The notes: generated by a model not told the origin, from the letters alone. Positions 14,888 to 23,222 are shown, numbered from the stretch's first letter. The stretch is 64,000 nt of DNA from Actinoplanes sp. M2I2 (GCF_023544445.1 NZ_JALPVJ010000004.1:124001-188000), one strand, 5' to 3'. Program-made: numbers and translations.

Positions 14888-16164
14888 TGAGCGGCTCCGC
14901 CGCCCTGCCCATCGCATGCGCGGCCGGCTGCGGGGTCCCGCTGCATCCCGCGGCGGCGGCCGGCGGGCACGACCGGCACCCCGGCTGCGAACCCGCCACA
15001 GCCACCACGGTGGACCGGTGGCAGTGCTGGCGGTGCCTGATGACCGGAACCGCGCTGAACGCCGCCTACGGCCTCGCCATGGTGCGCATCCATGACCTGT
15101 TCGCCTGCCCGATGACCGCCGGCGACAACACGGAACTACTCAAGCGTCTCGGCCGACGGGCGCCGCTCACCCGGCTATACCCGACCGAGGTTCCCGCGCT
15201 GACCGCCCGGCGCACGCCCTCCGGGCGCCTGCAAGCCATAGCGGACGGCGTTCCGCCGCCTCATCCCCTGAAAGGACCTGTGCGCATGCCCGACACCGGC
15301 CCACTGCTGGCCGCCGCGCTCGCGCTGGCCGCCGAGGGCTACCCCGTGTTCCTGCTCGGCCGCACGAAACGCCCCGTCGCCAACTGCCCGGCCTGCCCCA
15401 AAGCCGACGCCGACCCGAGCCACGACCCCGAAACGTGCGAGTGCCTGACCTGCCACGGGTTCTACGCCGCGACCCGCGACCCCGACCGGATCACCGCCAT
15501 GCACCGCGCCGTACCCGCCGGCCTGCTCGCCATCCGCACCGGCACCGCCTCCGGTCTGGCAGTGGTCGACATCGACCCGCGCAACGGCGGGACGGTGCTG
15601 CCCGAGCTGATGCCGCCAACGCGCTGCGTGCGCACCGGCTCCGGCGGCTGGCACCTGTACTACCGCCACCCCGGCGGCACCCTCGCCGCAAAACTGCACG
15701 GCCACCCGGGCATCGACCTCAAGGCCGACGGCGGCTACGTCGTCGCCCCGCCCTCGATCCACCCGAGCACTCGCCAGCCGTACCGGTGGGTCGGTGACCG
15801 GCCAGTGATTGAGATGCCCCCGCCGCTGCTCGCCGCCTGCCGCCCGACCGAGGCGCCCGCGCCGCCGGCAGCCGGCCCAACCGAGACGAGCAACGGGCGG
15901 GGCATCTCATCACCGCCCGCCCTGCTCGCCGCGCACCTGGACGCCGTCACCCGGGCACCCGAAGGCCGCCGCCGCAACACGCTCTACGGCGCCGCCCGCG
16001 GCGTGGCCCGGATGGTCGCCGCCGGAGCACTCACCGCCACCGACGCCCATACCGCGCTCTACGCCGCGGGCCGGGCCGCCGGGCAAAGCGACCGCGACAC
16101 CCATGCCGCCATCACCGGCGGATTCCGCGCCGAATCCGTTGCCACAGAAGGGCTCGCCGCATGA
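14887..16164 (+). CDS. zinc-finger plus bifunctional primase-polymerase (prim-pol) replication protein
   Basis: Residues about 134-400 are an AEP-type prim-pol: LLAAALALAAEGYPVFLLG, catalytic acidic motif VVDIDPRNGG (near residue 225), TGSGGWHLYYR, and GIDLKADGGYVVAPPS. This is the replication initiator of RepPP-type AICEs. An unusual first 133 residues carry paired cysteines (CAAGC, CEP, CWRC) like a zinc ribbon. An internal ATG at 15286 with AAAGGACC upstream would give a conventional-length prim-pol, so the ORF may produce a fusion or a shorter form. Starts at ATG 14887, overlapping the methyltransferase stop. The helicase gene overlaps its end (ATGA). Confidence 0.87.
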   Translation: MSGSAALPIACAAGCGVPLHPAAAAGGHDRHPGCEPATATTVDRWQCWRCLMTGTALNAAYGLAMVRIHDLFACPMTAGDNTELLKRLGRRAPLTRLYPTEVPALTARRTPSGRLQAIADGVPPPHPLKGPVRMPDTGPLLAAALALAAEGYPVFLLGRTKRPVANCPACPKADADPSHDPETCECLTCHGFYAATRDPDRITAMHRAVPAGLLAIRTGTASGLAVVDIDPRNGGTVLPELMPPTRCVRTGSGGWHLYYRHPGGTLAAKLHGHPGIDLKADGGYVVAPPSIHPSTRQPYRWVGDRPVIEMPPPLLAACRPTEAPAPPAAGPTETSNGRGISSPPALLAAHLDAVTRAPEGRRRNTLYGAARGVARMVAAGALTATDAHTALYAAGRAAGQSDRDTHAAITGGFRAESVATEGLAA

Positions 16165-17405
16165 CCGACCCTGCCGACCGCGCCAACGAAGGCGCGGCCA
16201 TCCTCGATCGACTCCACGCCATCATCACCCGATACGTCATCCTGCCCGCGCCCGAAGCCATCGACGCCGTCGTGCTGTGGATCGCCGCCACCCACGCCCA
16301 GCCGGCATGGGCGCACGCCGCCCGGCTGGTCATCCGCGCACCAGAGAAGCGGTGCGGGAAGTCCCGGCTACTCGACGTGGTCGAGGGCACCTGCTACAAC
16401 CCGCTAATCACCGTCAACGCCTCCACCGCCGCGGTGTACCGCTCGATCGGCGAGGGCGAACCGCCCACCATCCTGCTCGATGAGGCCGACACGATTTTCG
16501 GCGCCAAAGCGGGCGAGACCAACGAAGACCTCCGCGGTCTGCTGAACGCCGGTCACCAGCGCAACCGGCCCACGATCCGCTGGAACAACGCCACCAACAA
16601 GGTCGAGAAAATCGCCACGTTCGCCATGGCCGCCCTAGCCGGGATCGGGCAGATGCCCGACACCATCGAAGACCGCGCCGTAGTCGTCAAAATGCGCCGC
16701 CGCACCACCACGGAGAAGGTGGCACCCTACCGGCAGCGCCGCGACGGCCCGGCCCTGCGCAAGCTCGCCGCCGACCTGACCACCTGGCTCCGGGCCAACC
16801 TCGTGGAGCTGGAACAGGCCGAGCCGAAGATGCCGCTGGAAGACCGAGCCGCCGACACCTGGGAACCGCTGATCGCCGTCGCCGACCTCGCCGGCGGGAA
16901 CTGGCCCGACCGCGGCCGGCGAGCCGCGCAAGCCCTCACCGCCGCCCGCGAGGGCGACACCGAGTTCTCCGACCGGCTCCGGCTACTGATCGACTGCCGG
17001 ACGGCGTTCGGCCCGTTCGACGCAATCCCCACCGCGGCCCTGATGGAACGGCTCAAGGCCGACCCGGAAGCGCCGTGGGCCGAGTACGGCGGCGCCGGCC
17101 TTTCCGGTGCCAAGCTCGGCGCGTTGCTGCGTGAGTACGACATACGGCCCGAGACGATCCGCTTCCCGCCACCGACCGGGCAGGTCAAGGGCTACCGCCG
17201 CGCCGACTTCCGCGACGCCTGGCACCGCTACGCCCCCGAAACCGCCGATCAAGTGCCCGAGGGGGAGCCGTACCAGCCGTACCAGCCGTACCAACCCAGC
17301 TCAGAGGCGGTACGGCTTGACAACGTGGTACGGCTCAAGCCGTACCAAGCCACCCTCGACGAGATGCCCCCGCCACCCGACGAAGATGCCACTGGTACGG
17401 CTTGA
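16161..17405 (+). CDS. DUF3631 replicative helicase/ATPase of the AICE
   Basis: A 414-residue ATPase. Walker A region APEKRCGKSRLL is near residue 60, Walker B ILLDEAD near 105, and an arginine-rich MRRR segment near 175. The C-terminal half (from about residue 190) matches the DUF3631 architecture seen downstream of prim-pols. It probably unwinds the origin or processes the replicating element. The final 50 residues (PYQPYQPYQP, VRLDNVVRLKPYQ) are translated from the iteron array. Overlaps the prim-pol stop by four bases. Confidence 0.83.
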   Translation: MTDPADRANEGAAILDRLHAIITRYVILPAPEAIDAVVLWIAATHAQPAWAHAARLVIRAPEKRCGKSRLLDVVEGTCYNPLITVNASTAAVYRSIGEGEPPTILLDEADTIFGAKAGETNEDLRGLLNAGHQRNRPTIRWNNATNKVEKIATFAMAALAGIGQMPDTIEDRAVVVKMRRRTTTEKVAPYRQRRDGPALRKLAADLTTWLRANLVELEQAEPKMPLEDRAADTWEPLIAVADLAGGNWPDRGRRAAQALTAAREGDTEFSDRLRLLIDCRTAFGPFDAIPTAALMERLKADPEAPWAEYGGAGLSGAKLGALLREYDIRPETIRFPPPTGQVKGYRRADFRDAWHRYAPETADQVPEGEPYQPYQPYQPSSEAVRLDNVVRLKPYQATLDEMPPPPDEDATGTA

Positions 17406-17498
17406 GCCGTACCACCCCAAGATCCGTACCGCCTCTGACCTGCACTGGTACGGCTGGTACGGCTGGTACGGCTTACCCCCTCAAAACTGAGCCGTACC
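17266..17498. repeat. 12-copy 9-bp iteron array, candidate replication origin
   Basis: AGCCGTACC occurs exactly at 17266, 17275, 17284, 17338, 17405 and 17490. Its complement GGTACGGCT occurs at 17309, 17327, 17394, 17447, 17456 and 17465. Tandem triplets face each other at the two sides, and two 20-bp palindromes lie between (17327-17346, 17394-17413). The array covers the 3' end of the DUF3631 gene and continues past its stop. Iteron origins beside initiator genes are a known plasmid design. Confidence 0.75.
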
Positions 17499-17727
17499 GG
17501 CTCGCCGCCGAGCGAGGAACGCGACCCGCTCAGAGCCACGCTGCCGCATCCGGGCATCCAACCACTCTTACCCACCCCGGATCTTGGCTCTACGGCGCCC
17601 TCAGCGGCCCGGCGTAAGGCTCTCCACTCCCATCCGGCTCGAACCCTCGGCCGAGCTGCCGCATGGCCGGAACGGACCTCATGTGGCGCCTCATCACCCT
17701 GCCGCACCCACCCACGGGGAGACCGTC
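17499..17727. other. leader between iterons and xis
   Basis: About 230 bp without a supportable gene. It contains the xis ribosome binding site (GGGGAGA, about 17715-17721). Confidence 0.5.
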
Positions 17728-17934
17728 ATGGCAACCGACCCCGCCCCTCTCGTATTGACCATCGAGCAAGCAGCGAAGCGACTAGGAATCGGCCGGACCC
17801 TCATGTACGCGCTCATCACCAGCGGCGAAATCGAATCTGTCGCCATTGGCCGACTGCGGCGCATTCCGGCCGAATGCCTTACTGAATACATCAACCGGCT
17901 ACGCGAACAGAAAACACAATTGCCCGCCGCTTGA
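17728..17934 (+). CDS. xis: excisionase-like winged-helix DNA-binding protein
   Basis: A 68-residue MerR/excisionase-type wHTH: VLTIEQAAKRLGIGRTLMYA, a wing GRLRRIPAECL and a final helix YINRLREQK. Such proteins bind the att region and steer the integrase toward excision. The ATG at 17728 follows GGGGAGACC. It lies 14 bp before the integrase ATG, and its stop overlaps a possible TTG start for int (TTGA), so the pair is one operon. Confidence 0.88.
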   Translation: MATDPAPLVLTIEQAAKRLGIGRTLMYALITSGEIESVAIGRLRRIPAECLTEYINRLREQKTQLPAA

Positions 17935-17948
17935 TTAGGGAGACACGA

Positions 17949-19217
17949 ATGACGAAACGCCGCGGCAACGGCGAATCGTCCATCTACGAGGGTGCCGACG
18001 GTCGTTGGCACGGTCGCGTGACCGTCGGCACCCGAGATGATGGAAAGCCCGATCGCAGACATGTCACGGGAAAATCCGAAAAGATTGTAAAAGCAAAGGT
18101 CCGTGCTATTGAGCGTGAACGGGACGGAGGGACCCTGCGCAAGGCCGGCGAGACCTGGACGGTTGCGACATGGCTCACGCACTGGTTGGAGAACATTGCG
18201 ACGCCCAACGTCCGCGAGAACACGGCATCCGGTTATCGAGTCGCCGTGACCGTGCACCTGATTCCCGGACTCGGTGCTCACCGGCTCGAAAAGCTCACGC
18301 CCGAGCATGTCGAGAAGCTAACCCGCAAGATGCAGGAGAGCGGTAGCAAGCCAGCGACGGCACACCAAACACTTCGGACGCTGCGCACGGCGCTCAACGA
18401 AGCGATGCGCCGGGGGCATCTCAGCCGAAATCCCGCACGGCTCGCCAAGGCCCCGCGACTGGACGACACGGAAGTCGAGCCGTACTCGGTCGAGGAAGTG
18501 CAGCGGTTGCTCTTAGCGGCGGCCGAGCTGGAACGCAACGGCGCCCGATGGGCGATCGCGCTTGCACTCGGCCTACGGCAGGGCGAAGCGCTCGGGTTGC
18601 AATGGGAAGACGTGGATCTGGCCGTGGGAACGCTTTTCGTCCGACGGTCTCGACTCCGCCCACGCTGGGAACACGGTTGCACCAAGCCTTGCGGACGTAA
18701 ATACGGGGGCCATTGTCCTGACCGGAAACCTATTCGCGCGGCGACGGCCGACACCAAATCAAGAGCTGGCCGCCGTCGAATCGGCCTGCCGGATCAGCTC
18801 GTATCTCTCCTGCGGCAACACCAGATAGCGCAACAGGTCGATCGGCGGAGGGCCGCGCAATTGTGGTCTGATGGCGGTTGGGTATTCGCTGGCCCGACCG
18901 GGAACCCGCTAAATCCCCGGACAGACTACGACGAGTGGAAACGGCTACTCGCGACGGCCGGCCTACGTGACGCCCGGCTGCACGACGCCCGGCACACCGC
19001 GGCAACTGTGCTGCTGATCCTAGAGATTGCCGAGCGCGCTGTGATGGGGATCATGGGGTGGTCCAACTCCGCGATGGCGAAGCGTTACCAGCACATCACG
19101 GAGCAGGTGCGTCGAGACGTGGCCGAGAAGGTTGGCGGGCTGCTGTGGCAGCCATCCGCGAGGGACGTTGACGACCCGGACGACGGGGCAGCCGGGGTGC
19201 CGATTCAGGCGAACTGA
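17949..19217 (+). CDS. int: tyrosine integrase of the AICE
   Basis: A 422-residue site-specific recombinase. An SH3-like N-terminus (RGNGESSIYEGADGRW) is followed by a SAM-like core-binding domain (TVATWLTHWLENI). The catalytic domain has ALGLRQGEALGLQW (Arg near residue 209), HDARHTAAT (His/Arg near 344) and MGWSNSAMAKRYQH (nucleophile Tyr near 380). A cysteine-rich insertion (GCTKPCGRKYGGHC) is typical of actinomycete AICE integrases. ATG 17949 is preferred (GGGAGA upstream); a TTG at 17931 is possible. It ends about 70 bp from attR in the tRNA gene it targets. Confidence 0.95.
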   Translation: MTKRRGNGESSIYEGADGRWHGRVTVGTRDDGKPDRRHVTGKSEKIVKAKVRAIERERDGGTLRKAGETWTVATWLTHWLENIATPNVRENTASGYRVAVTVHLIPGLGAHRLEKLTPEHVEKLTRKMQESGSKPATAHQTLRTLRTALNEAMRRGHLSRNPARLAKAPRLDDTEVEPYSVEEVQRLLLAAAELERNGARWAIALALGLRQGEALGLQWEDVDLAVGTLFVRRSRLRPRWEHGCTKPCGRKYGGHCPDRKPIRAATADTKSRAGRRRIGLPDQLVSLLRQHQIAQQVDRRRAAQLWSDGGWVFAGPTGNPLNPRTDYDEWKRLLATAGLRDARLHDARHTAATVLLILEIAERAVMGIMGWSNSAMAKRYQHITEQVRRDVAEKVGGLLWQPSARDVDDPDDGAAGVPIQAN

Positions 19218-19235
19218 GACCAAAACTGAGACCAG
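19216..19235. repeat. candidate arm-type recombinase site, right end
   Basis: GAGACCAAAACTGAGACCAG differs by one base from 6899-6918 and overlaps the integrase stop codon. It lies 52 bp inside attR in the same orientation as the left copy. Confidence 0.5.
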
Positions 19236-19246
19236 ATACGAAACAG

Positions 19247-19273
19247 CCCGGCGACTCACTCAGAGTCGCCGGG
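19247..19273. terminator. element-borne terminator for tRNA-Ser(CGA) and int
   Basis: Perfect 11-bp stem (CCCGGCGACTC with GAGTCGCCGGG), 5-nt loop. Leftward it is followed by CTGTTTCG, so it can end the minus-strand tRNA transcript. It may also end int from the other side. It replaces the chromosomal terminator now isolated at 6705-6740. Confidence 0.7.
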
Positions 19274-19286
19274 CGTTCGCCCTGCA

Positions 19287-19348
19287 TGGTGGCGGTGGTG
19301 AAGGGATTTGAACCCTTGGAGGGCTTGCACCCTCACACGCTTTCGAGG
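19287..19348. repeat. attR, 62-bp repeat within the intact tRNA-Ser(CGA)
   Basis: Identical to 6740-6801. It forms the tRNA 3' portion including the encoded CCA, so integration preserves the gene. Confidence 0.95.
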
Positions 19349-19379
19349 CGTGCTCCTTAGGCCGCTCGGACACACCACC
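19290..19379 (-). tRNA. tRNA-Ser (anticodon CGA), AICE integration target
   Basis: The acceptor strands GGTGGTG and CACCACC pair, with discriminator G and encoded CCA. The anticodon loop CTCGAAA carries CGA, and a long class II variable arm is present. The 5' half (19349-19379) is chromosomal; the remainder was contributed by the element but is sequence-identical. Confidence 0.96.
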
Positions 19380-19512
19380 GCGAAGTAGGTTACCGGACGC
19401 CCGGCGGGGTCGGCAGCCGGGTTCCCCTTTGCCGCTCCCAGCCGGGCCGACCAGGGCGGACCTGGCAGGATCGCGGTATGAGCGGTATGAACCAGCGAGG
19501 AGACACAGGACG

Positions 19513-20229
19513 ATGAGCGTGCACATCGGCGGACAGCCGGGCGACATCGCCGAGCGGGTCCTGCTCCCGGGCGACCCGATGCGGGCGAAGTGGATCGCCG
19601 AGACCTTCCTGCAGGACGCCAAGTGCTACACCCAGGTGCGCGGGATGCTCGGTTTCACCGGCACCTACCAGGGCGTCCCGGTGTCCGTGCAGGGCTCCGG
19701 CATGGGCATGCCGTCGGCGTCCATCTACACCCACGAGCTGATCAACGAGTACGGCGTGAAGTCGATCATCCGGATCGGCTCGTGCGGGGCACTGGCGCCC
19801 GACCTCCAGCTGGGCGACGTGATCGCCGCGATCGGCTCGGCGACCGACTCGAACATGAACCGGTCCCGCTTCGACGGGCTGATCGACTATGCCCCGGTGG
19901 CCGACTTCAGCCTGCTGCGGACCGCGGTCGAGGTGGCCGAGCGGCAGGGCACGGCGCTGCGCGTGGGCCCCATCCTCGCCGCCGACGCCTTCTACACCGA
20001 CCGCCCCGACCTGTACGACTCCCTGGCCGACTACGGCGTGCTGGCGGTCGAGATGGAGTCGGCCGCGATCTACACGATCGCCGCCCGCTACGGAGCCCGC
20101 GCCCTGACCATCCTGACCGTCAGCGATCACATCAAGACCGGCGCCAAGATGGATGCGGTCCAGCGCGAACAGGGCTTCGGCGACATGGTGCGGATCGGCC
20201 TGGAAACCGCGATCGCCGGCGCGTCCTGA
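19513..20229 (+). CDS. deoD: purine-nucleoside phosphorylase, DeoD type
   Basis: A 238-residue hexameric-type phosphorylase cleaving purine (deoxy)nucleosides with phosphate in salvage. It begins [20 protein letters not shown] with the phosphate-binding RIGSCGAL and the base/ribose site VEMESAAIY. The closing aspartate motif is TVSDH. ATG 19513 matches the family start; a longer frame upstream lacks family residues. Monocistronic between tRNA-Ser and the terminator at 20349. Confidence 0.95.
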   Translation: MSVHIGGQPGDIAERVLLPGDPMRAKWIAETFLQDAKCYTQVRGMLGFTGTYQGVPVSVQGSGMGMPSASIYTHELINEYGVKSIIRIGSCGALAPDLQLGDVIAAIGSATDSNMNRSRFDGLIDYAPVADFSLLRTAVEVAERQGTALRVGPILAADAFYTDRPDLYDSLADYGVLAVEMESAAIYTIAARYGARALTILTVSDHIKTGAKMDAVQREQGFGDMVRIGLETAIAGAS

Positions 20230-20348
20230 GCAGGACGCGTCCTGACCCGGACGCTTCCTGAGCCGGACTCACCCTGAACTGGGCGCGTCCGACGCTGGCA
20301 TGTCCTCAGCAGTTCGCCGGGCGGCTTCGGCCGGCGCCGCGTGTCGTT

Positions 20349-20381
20349 GTCGCGGCCTCCTTCCGTACGGGAGGCCGCGAC
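20349..20381. terminator. bidirectional terminator between deoD and tadA
   Basis: 12-bp perfect stem (GTCGCGGCCTCC / GGAGGCCGCGAC) with a 9-nt loop, lying between convergent genes. Confidence 0.75.
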
Positions 20382-20386
20382 CGAAG

Positions 20387-20839
20387 TCAGCGGAAGAAGC
20401 CGCGGAGCAGCTCGGCGCACTCGTCCGCGAGGACGCCGGAGTAGACCTCGGGCCGGTGGTTGAGCCGCCGATCCCGCACCACGTCCCAGAGCGACCCGAC
20501 CGCACCGGTCTTGGGCTCCCAGGCCCCGAAGACCAGCACCGACACCCGGGCCAGCACCAGCGCTCCCGCGCACATCGTGCACGGCTCGAGCGTCACCACC
20601 AGCGTGCTGCCGTCGAGGCGCCCGGTGCCGGCCTGTTCGGCGGCCCGTCTCAGCACCAGGATCTCGGCGTGAGCGGTCGGGTCGCCGGTGGCTTCGCGCT
20701 CGTTGCCCGCCGCGGCCAGCTCCCGGCCCCCGGCGTCGAGCAGCACGGCGCCCACCGGTACGTCGTCCCCGGTGGCGGCAGCCACGTCGAGGGCCCGTCG
20801 CATCCAGGCTTCGTGGCGCGGCGAAGCGACCAGGCTCAC
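20387..20839 (-). CDS. tadA: tRNA adenosine(34) deaminase
   Basis: A 150-residue zinc-dependent deaminase converting A34 to inosine in tRNA-Arg(ACG). Motifs are PTAHAEIL (zinc His and catalytic Glu) and LEPCTMCAGA (two zinc Cys). GTG 20839 overlaps the upstream stop as GTGA. The frame continues further upstream only inside that gene, so the shorter start is preferred. Confidence 0.94.
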   Translation of the reverse strand: MSLVASPRHEAWMRRALDVAAATGDDVPVGAVLLDAGGRELAAAGNEREATGDPTAHAEILVLRRAAEQAGTGRLDGSTLVVTLEPCTMCAGALVLARVSVLVFGAWEPKTGAVGSLWDVVRDRRLNHRPEVYSGVLADECAELLRGFFR

Positions 20840-21366
20840 GCCTCGCGCAACTCCTCCACCTCGTCGCCGCAGCCGATGCGCTGGCAGATCTCGGCGGTCA
20901 CGTCGGCCGGCAGCATGCCTTCCCGCCCGCACAGGCCGAGCAGCCGGTTGGCGTTGAGGCCGAGGTCGTTGAGCACGTCGGCGTCGCCCACCGGGTCGGC
21001 ATCGGGATCGGCCGCGGGCCGATCGGTCTCGTCATCGTCGTCGGCCGCCGCGGTCAGCTCGTCGATTTCGAGCGCCGGGGCCTCGATCTCGCCCAGCAGC
21101 ATCGCGCCGATCCGCGACTCGTCCGCGAACGCCGAGTCGGAGCCGAAGACCCGCAGGTCCTCGCCCTCGTCCAGACGCAGAATGGCCAGATACTGGTCAT
21201 CGCTCTCGACGAAGAGCAGTGTGACGTCGGCGTCCGGCTCGACGTCCCGCATCGCGTCGACAACCTCGTCGATGTCGGCCAGTCCGTTCAGGTCCACCTC
21301 GGACGCCGTCCACCCGTTCTTGCCCCGGCCCACGGCGGCAGCGAATGTCGACAACTTTCCCCCCAC
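20836..21366 (-). CDS. tRNA adenosine deaminase-associated protein
   Basis: A 176-residue acidic protein (WTASEVDLNGLADIDEVVDAMRD, LLGLCGREGMLPADVTAEIC) that is regularly coupled to tadA in actinobacteria; its biochemical role is not established. It overlaps tadA by four bases. The start is ambiguous: GTG at 21366, or TTG at 21354 preceded by GGGGGGA, which would give a family-like N-terminus. The middle section is an Asp/Ala-rich disordered linker. Confidence 0.85.
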   Translation of the reverse strand: MGGKLSTFAAAVGRGKNGWTASEVDLNGLADIDEVVDAMRDVEPDADVTLLFVESDDQYLAILRLDEGEDLRVFGSDSAFADESRIGAMLLGEIEAPALEIDELTAAADDDDETDRPAADPDADPVGDADVLNDLGLNANRLLGLCGREGMLPADVTAEICQRIGCGDEVEELREA

Positions 21367-21443
21367 GCGACGTATGTCCTCGCGAGTGACGGTAGCGGCA
21401 AGAACGGCGGGTGCGGCGCGCCACGCCTTGAGAGCGGCGGAAG

Positions 21444-21611
21444 TCAGTTGACCAGGCGACGACGCATGGCGATGAGCTCGCGCAGGCGCGCCCGCCGCAG
21501 CCGCTGGGGCTGCCTGGTCTCCCGGGCCGATTTCGCGCTGGCGAGCGCGGCGAGCAACTCGAGCCGGCGTCGGCGACGATCGGGATCGAGCCGTGGGGAT
21601 GCGGGGGGCAT
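21444..21611 (-). CDS. possible small arginine-rich protein
   Basis: A 55-codon frame, ATG 21611 to TGA 21444 (MPPASPRLDPDRRRRRLELLA...LREL), dominated by Arg, Leu and Ala. It would form one basic helix. There is no strong ribosome binding site, and it is supported only by an uninterrupted frame and its location upstream of the tadA pair. Confidence 0.3.
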   Translation of the reverse strand: MPPASPRLDPDRRRRRLELLAALASAKSARETRQPQRLRRARLRELIAMRRRLVN

Positions 21612-21734
21612 GAGCCGAGGTTGAACCTTTTCAAGTCTTTAAGTCAAGCCCCGGTGTTCTTTACATCAGCAGGAATGCTCACCGCGACGAAGACGGCACA
21701 TCGGGTCGCCGACAAGCCGGTCAGGACCGGACAA

Positions 21735-22145
21735 TCACCACAGCGGCCAGTCCTGTGTCGTGATCCACCGACCGGCCACGAACGCCATGGCGACGGACAA
21801 ACCGAGACCACTGGCCAGCGCCACGCCGACGGCCGTCCCGCGGTCGCCGATCACGGTCAGGACCAGCGCCACCGCCCACGCGCTGACCGCGGCCCCTATC
21901 GTCCACCAGGCATAACCGGCCAGGTCACGGCCGAGCGCGCCGAAGAGCGTCAGCCAGACCGCGCCGGCGCCCAGGCCGGCGAGCAGCGGACCGGCGCCGG
22001 CCGGGTGCGGCTCGCGGTACGTCGGCCGCGACGAGCCCGGGAAGAGCCCCGAGGGCGCCCGCATCGGGGCCACCGGCTGCTCGCCGTGCGGCCCCGGATA
22101 GGGCGACGGCGCGGTCGTCTGCCAGATGTCCTGCCGGTCCGCCAC
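21735..22145 (-). CDS. four-TM membrane protein of unknown function
   Basis: A 136-residue protein. A proline-rich cytosolic N-terminus of about 48 residues (MADRQDIWQTTAPSPYPGP) is followed by hydrophobic segments near residues 52-70, 74-86, 88-100 and 106-125, ending in DWPLW. GTG start 22145. I recognise no family. It is transcribed away from the M23 gene. Confidence 0.75.
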   Translation of the reverse strand: MADRQDIWQTTAPSPYPGPHGEQPVAPMRAPSGLFPGSSRPTYREPHPAGAGPLLAGLGAGAVWLTLFGALGRDLAGYAWWTIGAAVSAWAVALVLTVIGDRGTAVGVALASGLGLSVAMAFVAGRWITTQDWPLW

Positions 22146-22402
22146 GGCCCACCTCCGCCTCTACCGAGCGTTCGCCCACGTGCCAGCCTAGCGCCCGTTT
22201 CGTGGTGGGAGCCGGGCCCCGGCGTGGCCCAGCCGCCGTCTGGCCGCACGCCGCAATCACCCAGATACAACACCGGTATCCGGGCAATTCCGGCGCACAC
22301 CCAGACGACACCTGGACCGCACCGCGACTCGACCCCCACCACGAAGCAGGCGCTAGCCAGCACGGGTCGGCGGGACCGGTCGACTTCTGCCACGATGGCC
22401 CG

Positions 22403-23203
22403 GTGCCTTTGCTCCGTACCCTCTCCGGTCTGACCGTCCTGGTGGTCTGCCTGTCCGGCTGCGGCGGGAACGCCGGTGGCGGCAACGCCACCGCGACCCC
22501 GCAGTTCGTCGACCCCGCGGCCACCACGACGACCAGCCCGGCGGCCACCACCCCGGCGACGACCCGGGCGGCGGCCCAGGCTCCGGTCAAGACCAGCTCA
22601 CCGGCCGCGTCGCCGGCCGGCGGCCTGGCCAGCACCCGTCCCCCGGCGACCCGACCGGCGCCGTCGCGCACCACCACGGCGCCGGCGGCCAAGGCGGTGA
22701 AGTACGTCTTCCCGGTCAAGTCGTCGAACGTCGACTGGCACACCACCCACTCGAAATACAAGGCGACCGACATCTTCGCCGACTGCGGGCAGCCGGTGGT
22801 GGCCACGACCAGCGGCGTGGTCCTCGAGGTCAGCCTCACGGACAAGTACGTGAAGGGTTCGCCCGACGGCCCGAACAACGGCGGCATGTCGGTGTCGCTG
22901 CTCGGCGACGACGGTGTGCGCTACTACGGCTCGCATCTGAGCAAGGTGCAGTCCGGCGTCAAGAAGGGCGCCCGTGTCACCGCGGGCCAGCAGCTCGGCA
23001 AGGTCGGCCGGACGGGCAACGCCAACAACGTCTGTCACCTGCACTTCGGCATCTCGCCGCCGTGCGCCAAGGTCGGCGACTGGAAGGTCCGCCGCGGCGT
23101 GGTCTGGCCGTACTCGTACCTCGCCTCGTGGCGCAAGAAGGGCGCCAAGAGCCCGGTCAACGAGGTCGCCGCCTGGAAGCGCTCGCACAACTGCAAGGCC
23201 TGA
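22403..23203 (+). CDS. M23-family metallopeptidase-like lipoprotein
   Basis: A 266-residue exported protein with the signal/lipobox LVVCLSGC. A Thr/Pro/Ala-rich spacer to about residue 100 precedes an LytM/M23-like domain (KYVFPVKSSNVDW, YKATDIFADCGQPVVA, CHLHFGISPP). The HLHFG motif is kept, but the first zinc motif HxxxD reads HSKYKATD, so catalytic competence is uncertain. It would act on peptidoglycan or as an M23-fold binding protein. GTG 22403 is chosen because the signal peptide starts there. Confidence 0.85.
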   Translation: MPLLRTLSGLTVLVVCLSGCGGNAGGGNATATPQFVDPAATTTTSPAATTPATTRAAAQAPVKTSSPAASPAGGLASTRPPATRPAPSRTTTAPAAKAVKYVFPVKSSNVDWHTTHSKYKATDIFADCGQPVVATTSGVVLEVSLTDKYVKGSPDGPNNGGMSVSLLGDDGVRYYGSHLSKVQSGVKKGARVTAGQQLGKVGRTGNANNVCHLHFGISPPCAKVGDWKVRRGVVWPYSYLASWRKKGAKSPVNEVAAWKRSHNCKA

Positions 23204-23222
23204 AACGCGCCCTAGGTATACA

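Larger units (their letters stand above)
6740..19348 (+). mobile_element. integrated actinomycete integrative and conjugative element (AICE) in tRNA-Ser(CGA)
   Basis: The 12.6-kb element is bounded by identical 62-bp repeats (6740-6801 and 19287-19348) that match the 3' portion of tRNA-Ser(CGA) from the anticodon loop onward. Between them lie the AICE hallmarks: tyrosine integrase next to the att site, an excisionase-like wHTH, a TraB/FtsK-type single-protein translocase, Spd-type membrane proteins, a prim-pol with a helicase for autonomous replication and a GntR regulator. No relaxase or type IV secretion genes are present, as expected for elements that transfer double-stranded DNA. The prim-pol module places it in the RepPP class of AICEs. 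Confidence 0.93.
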
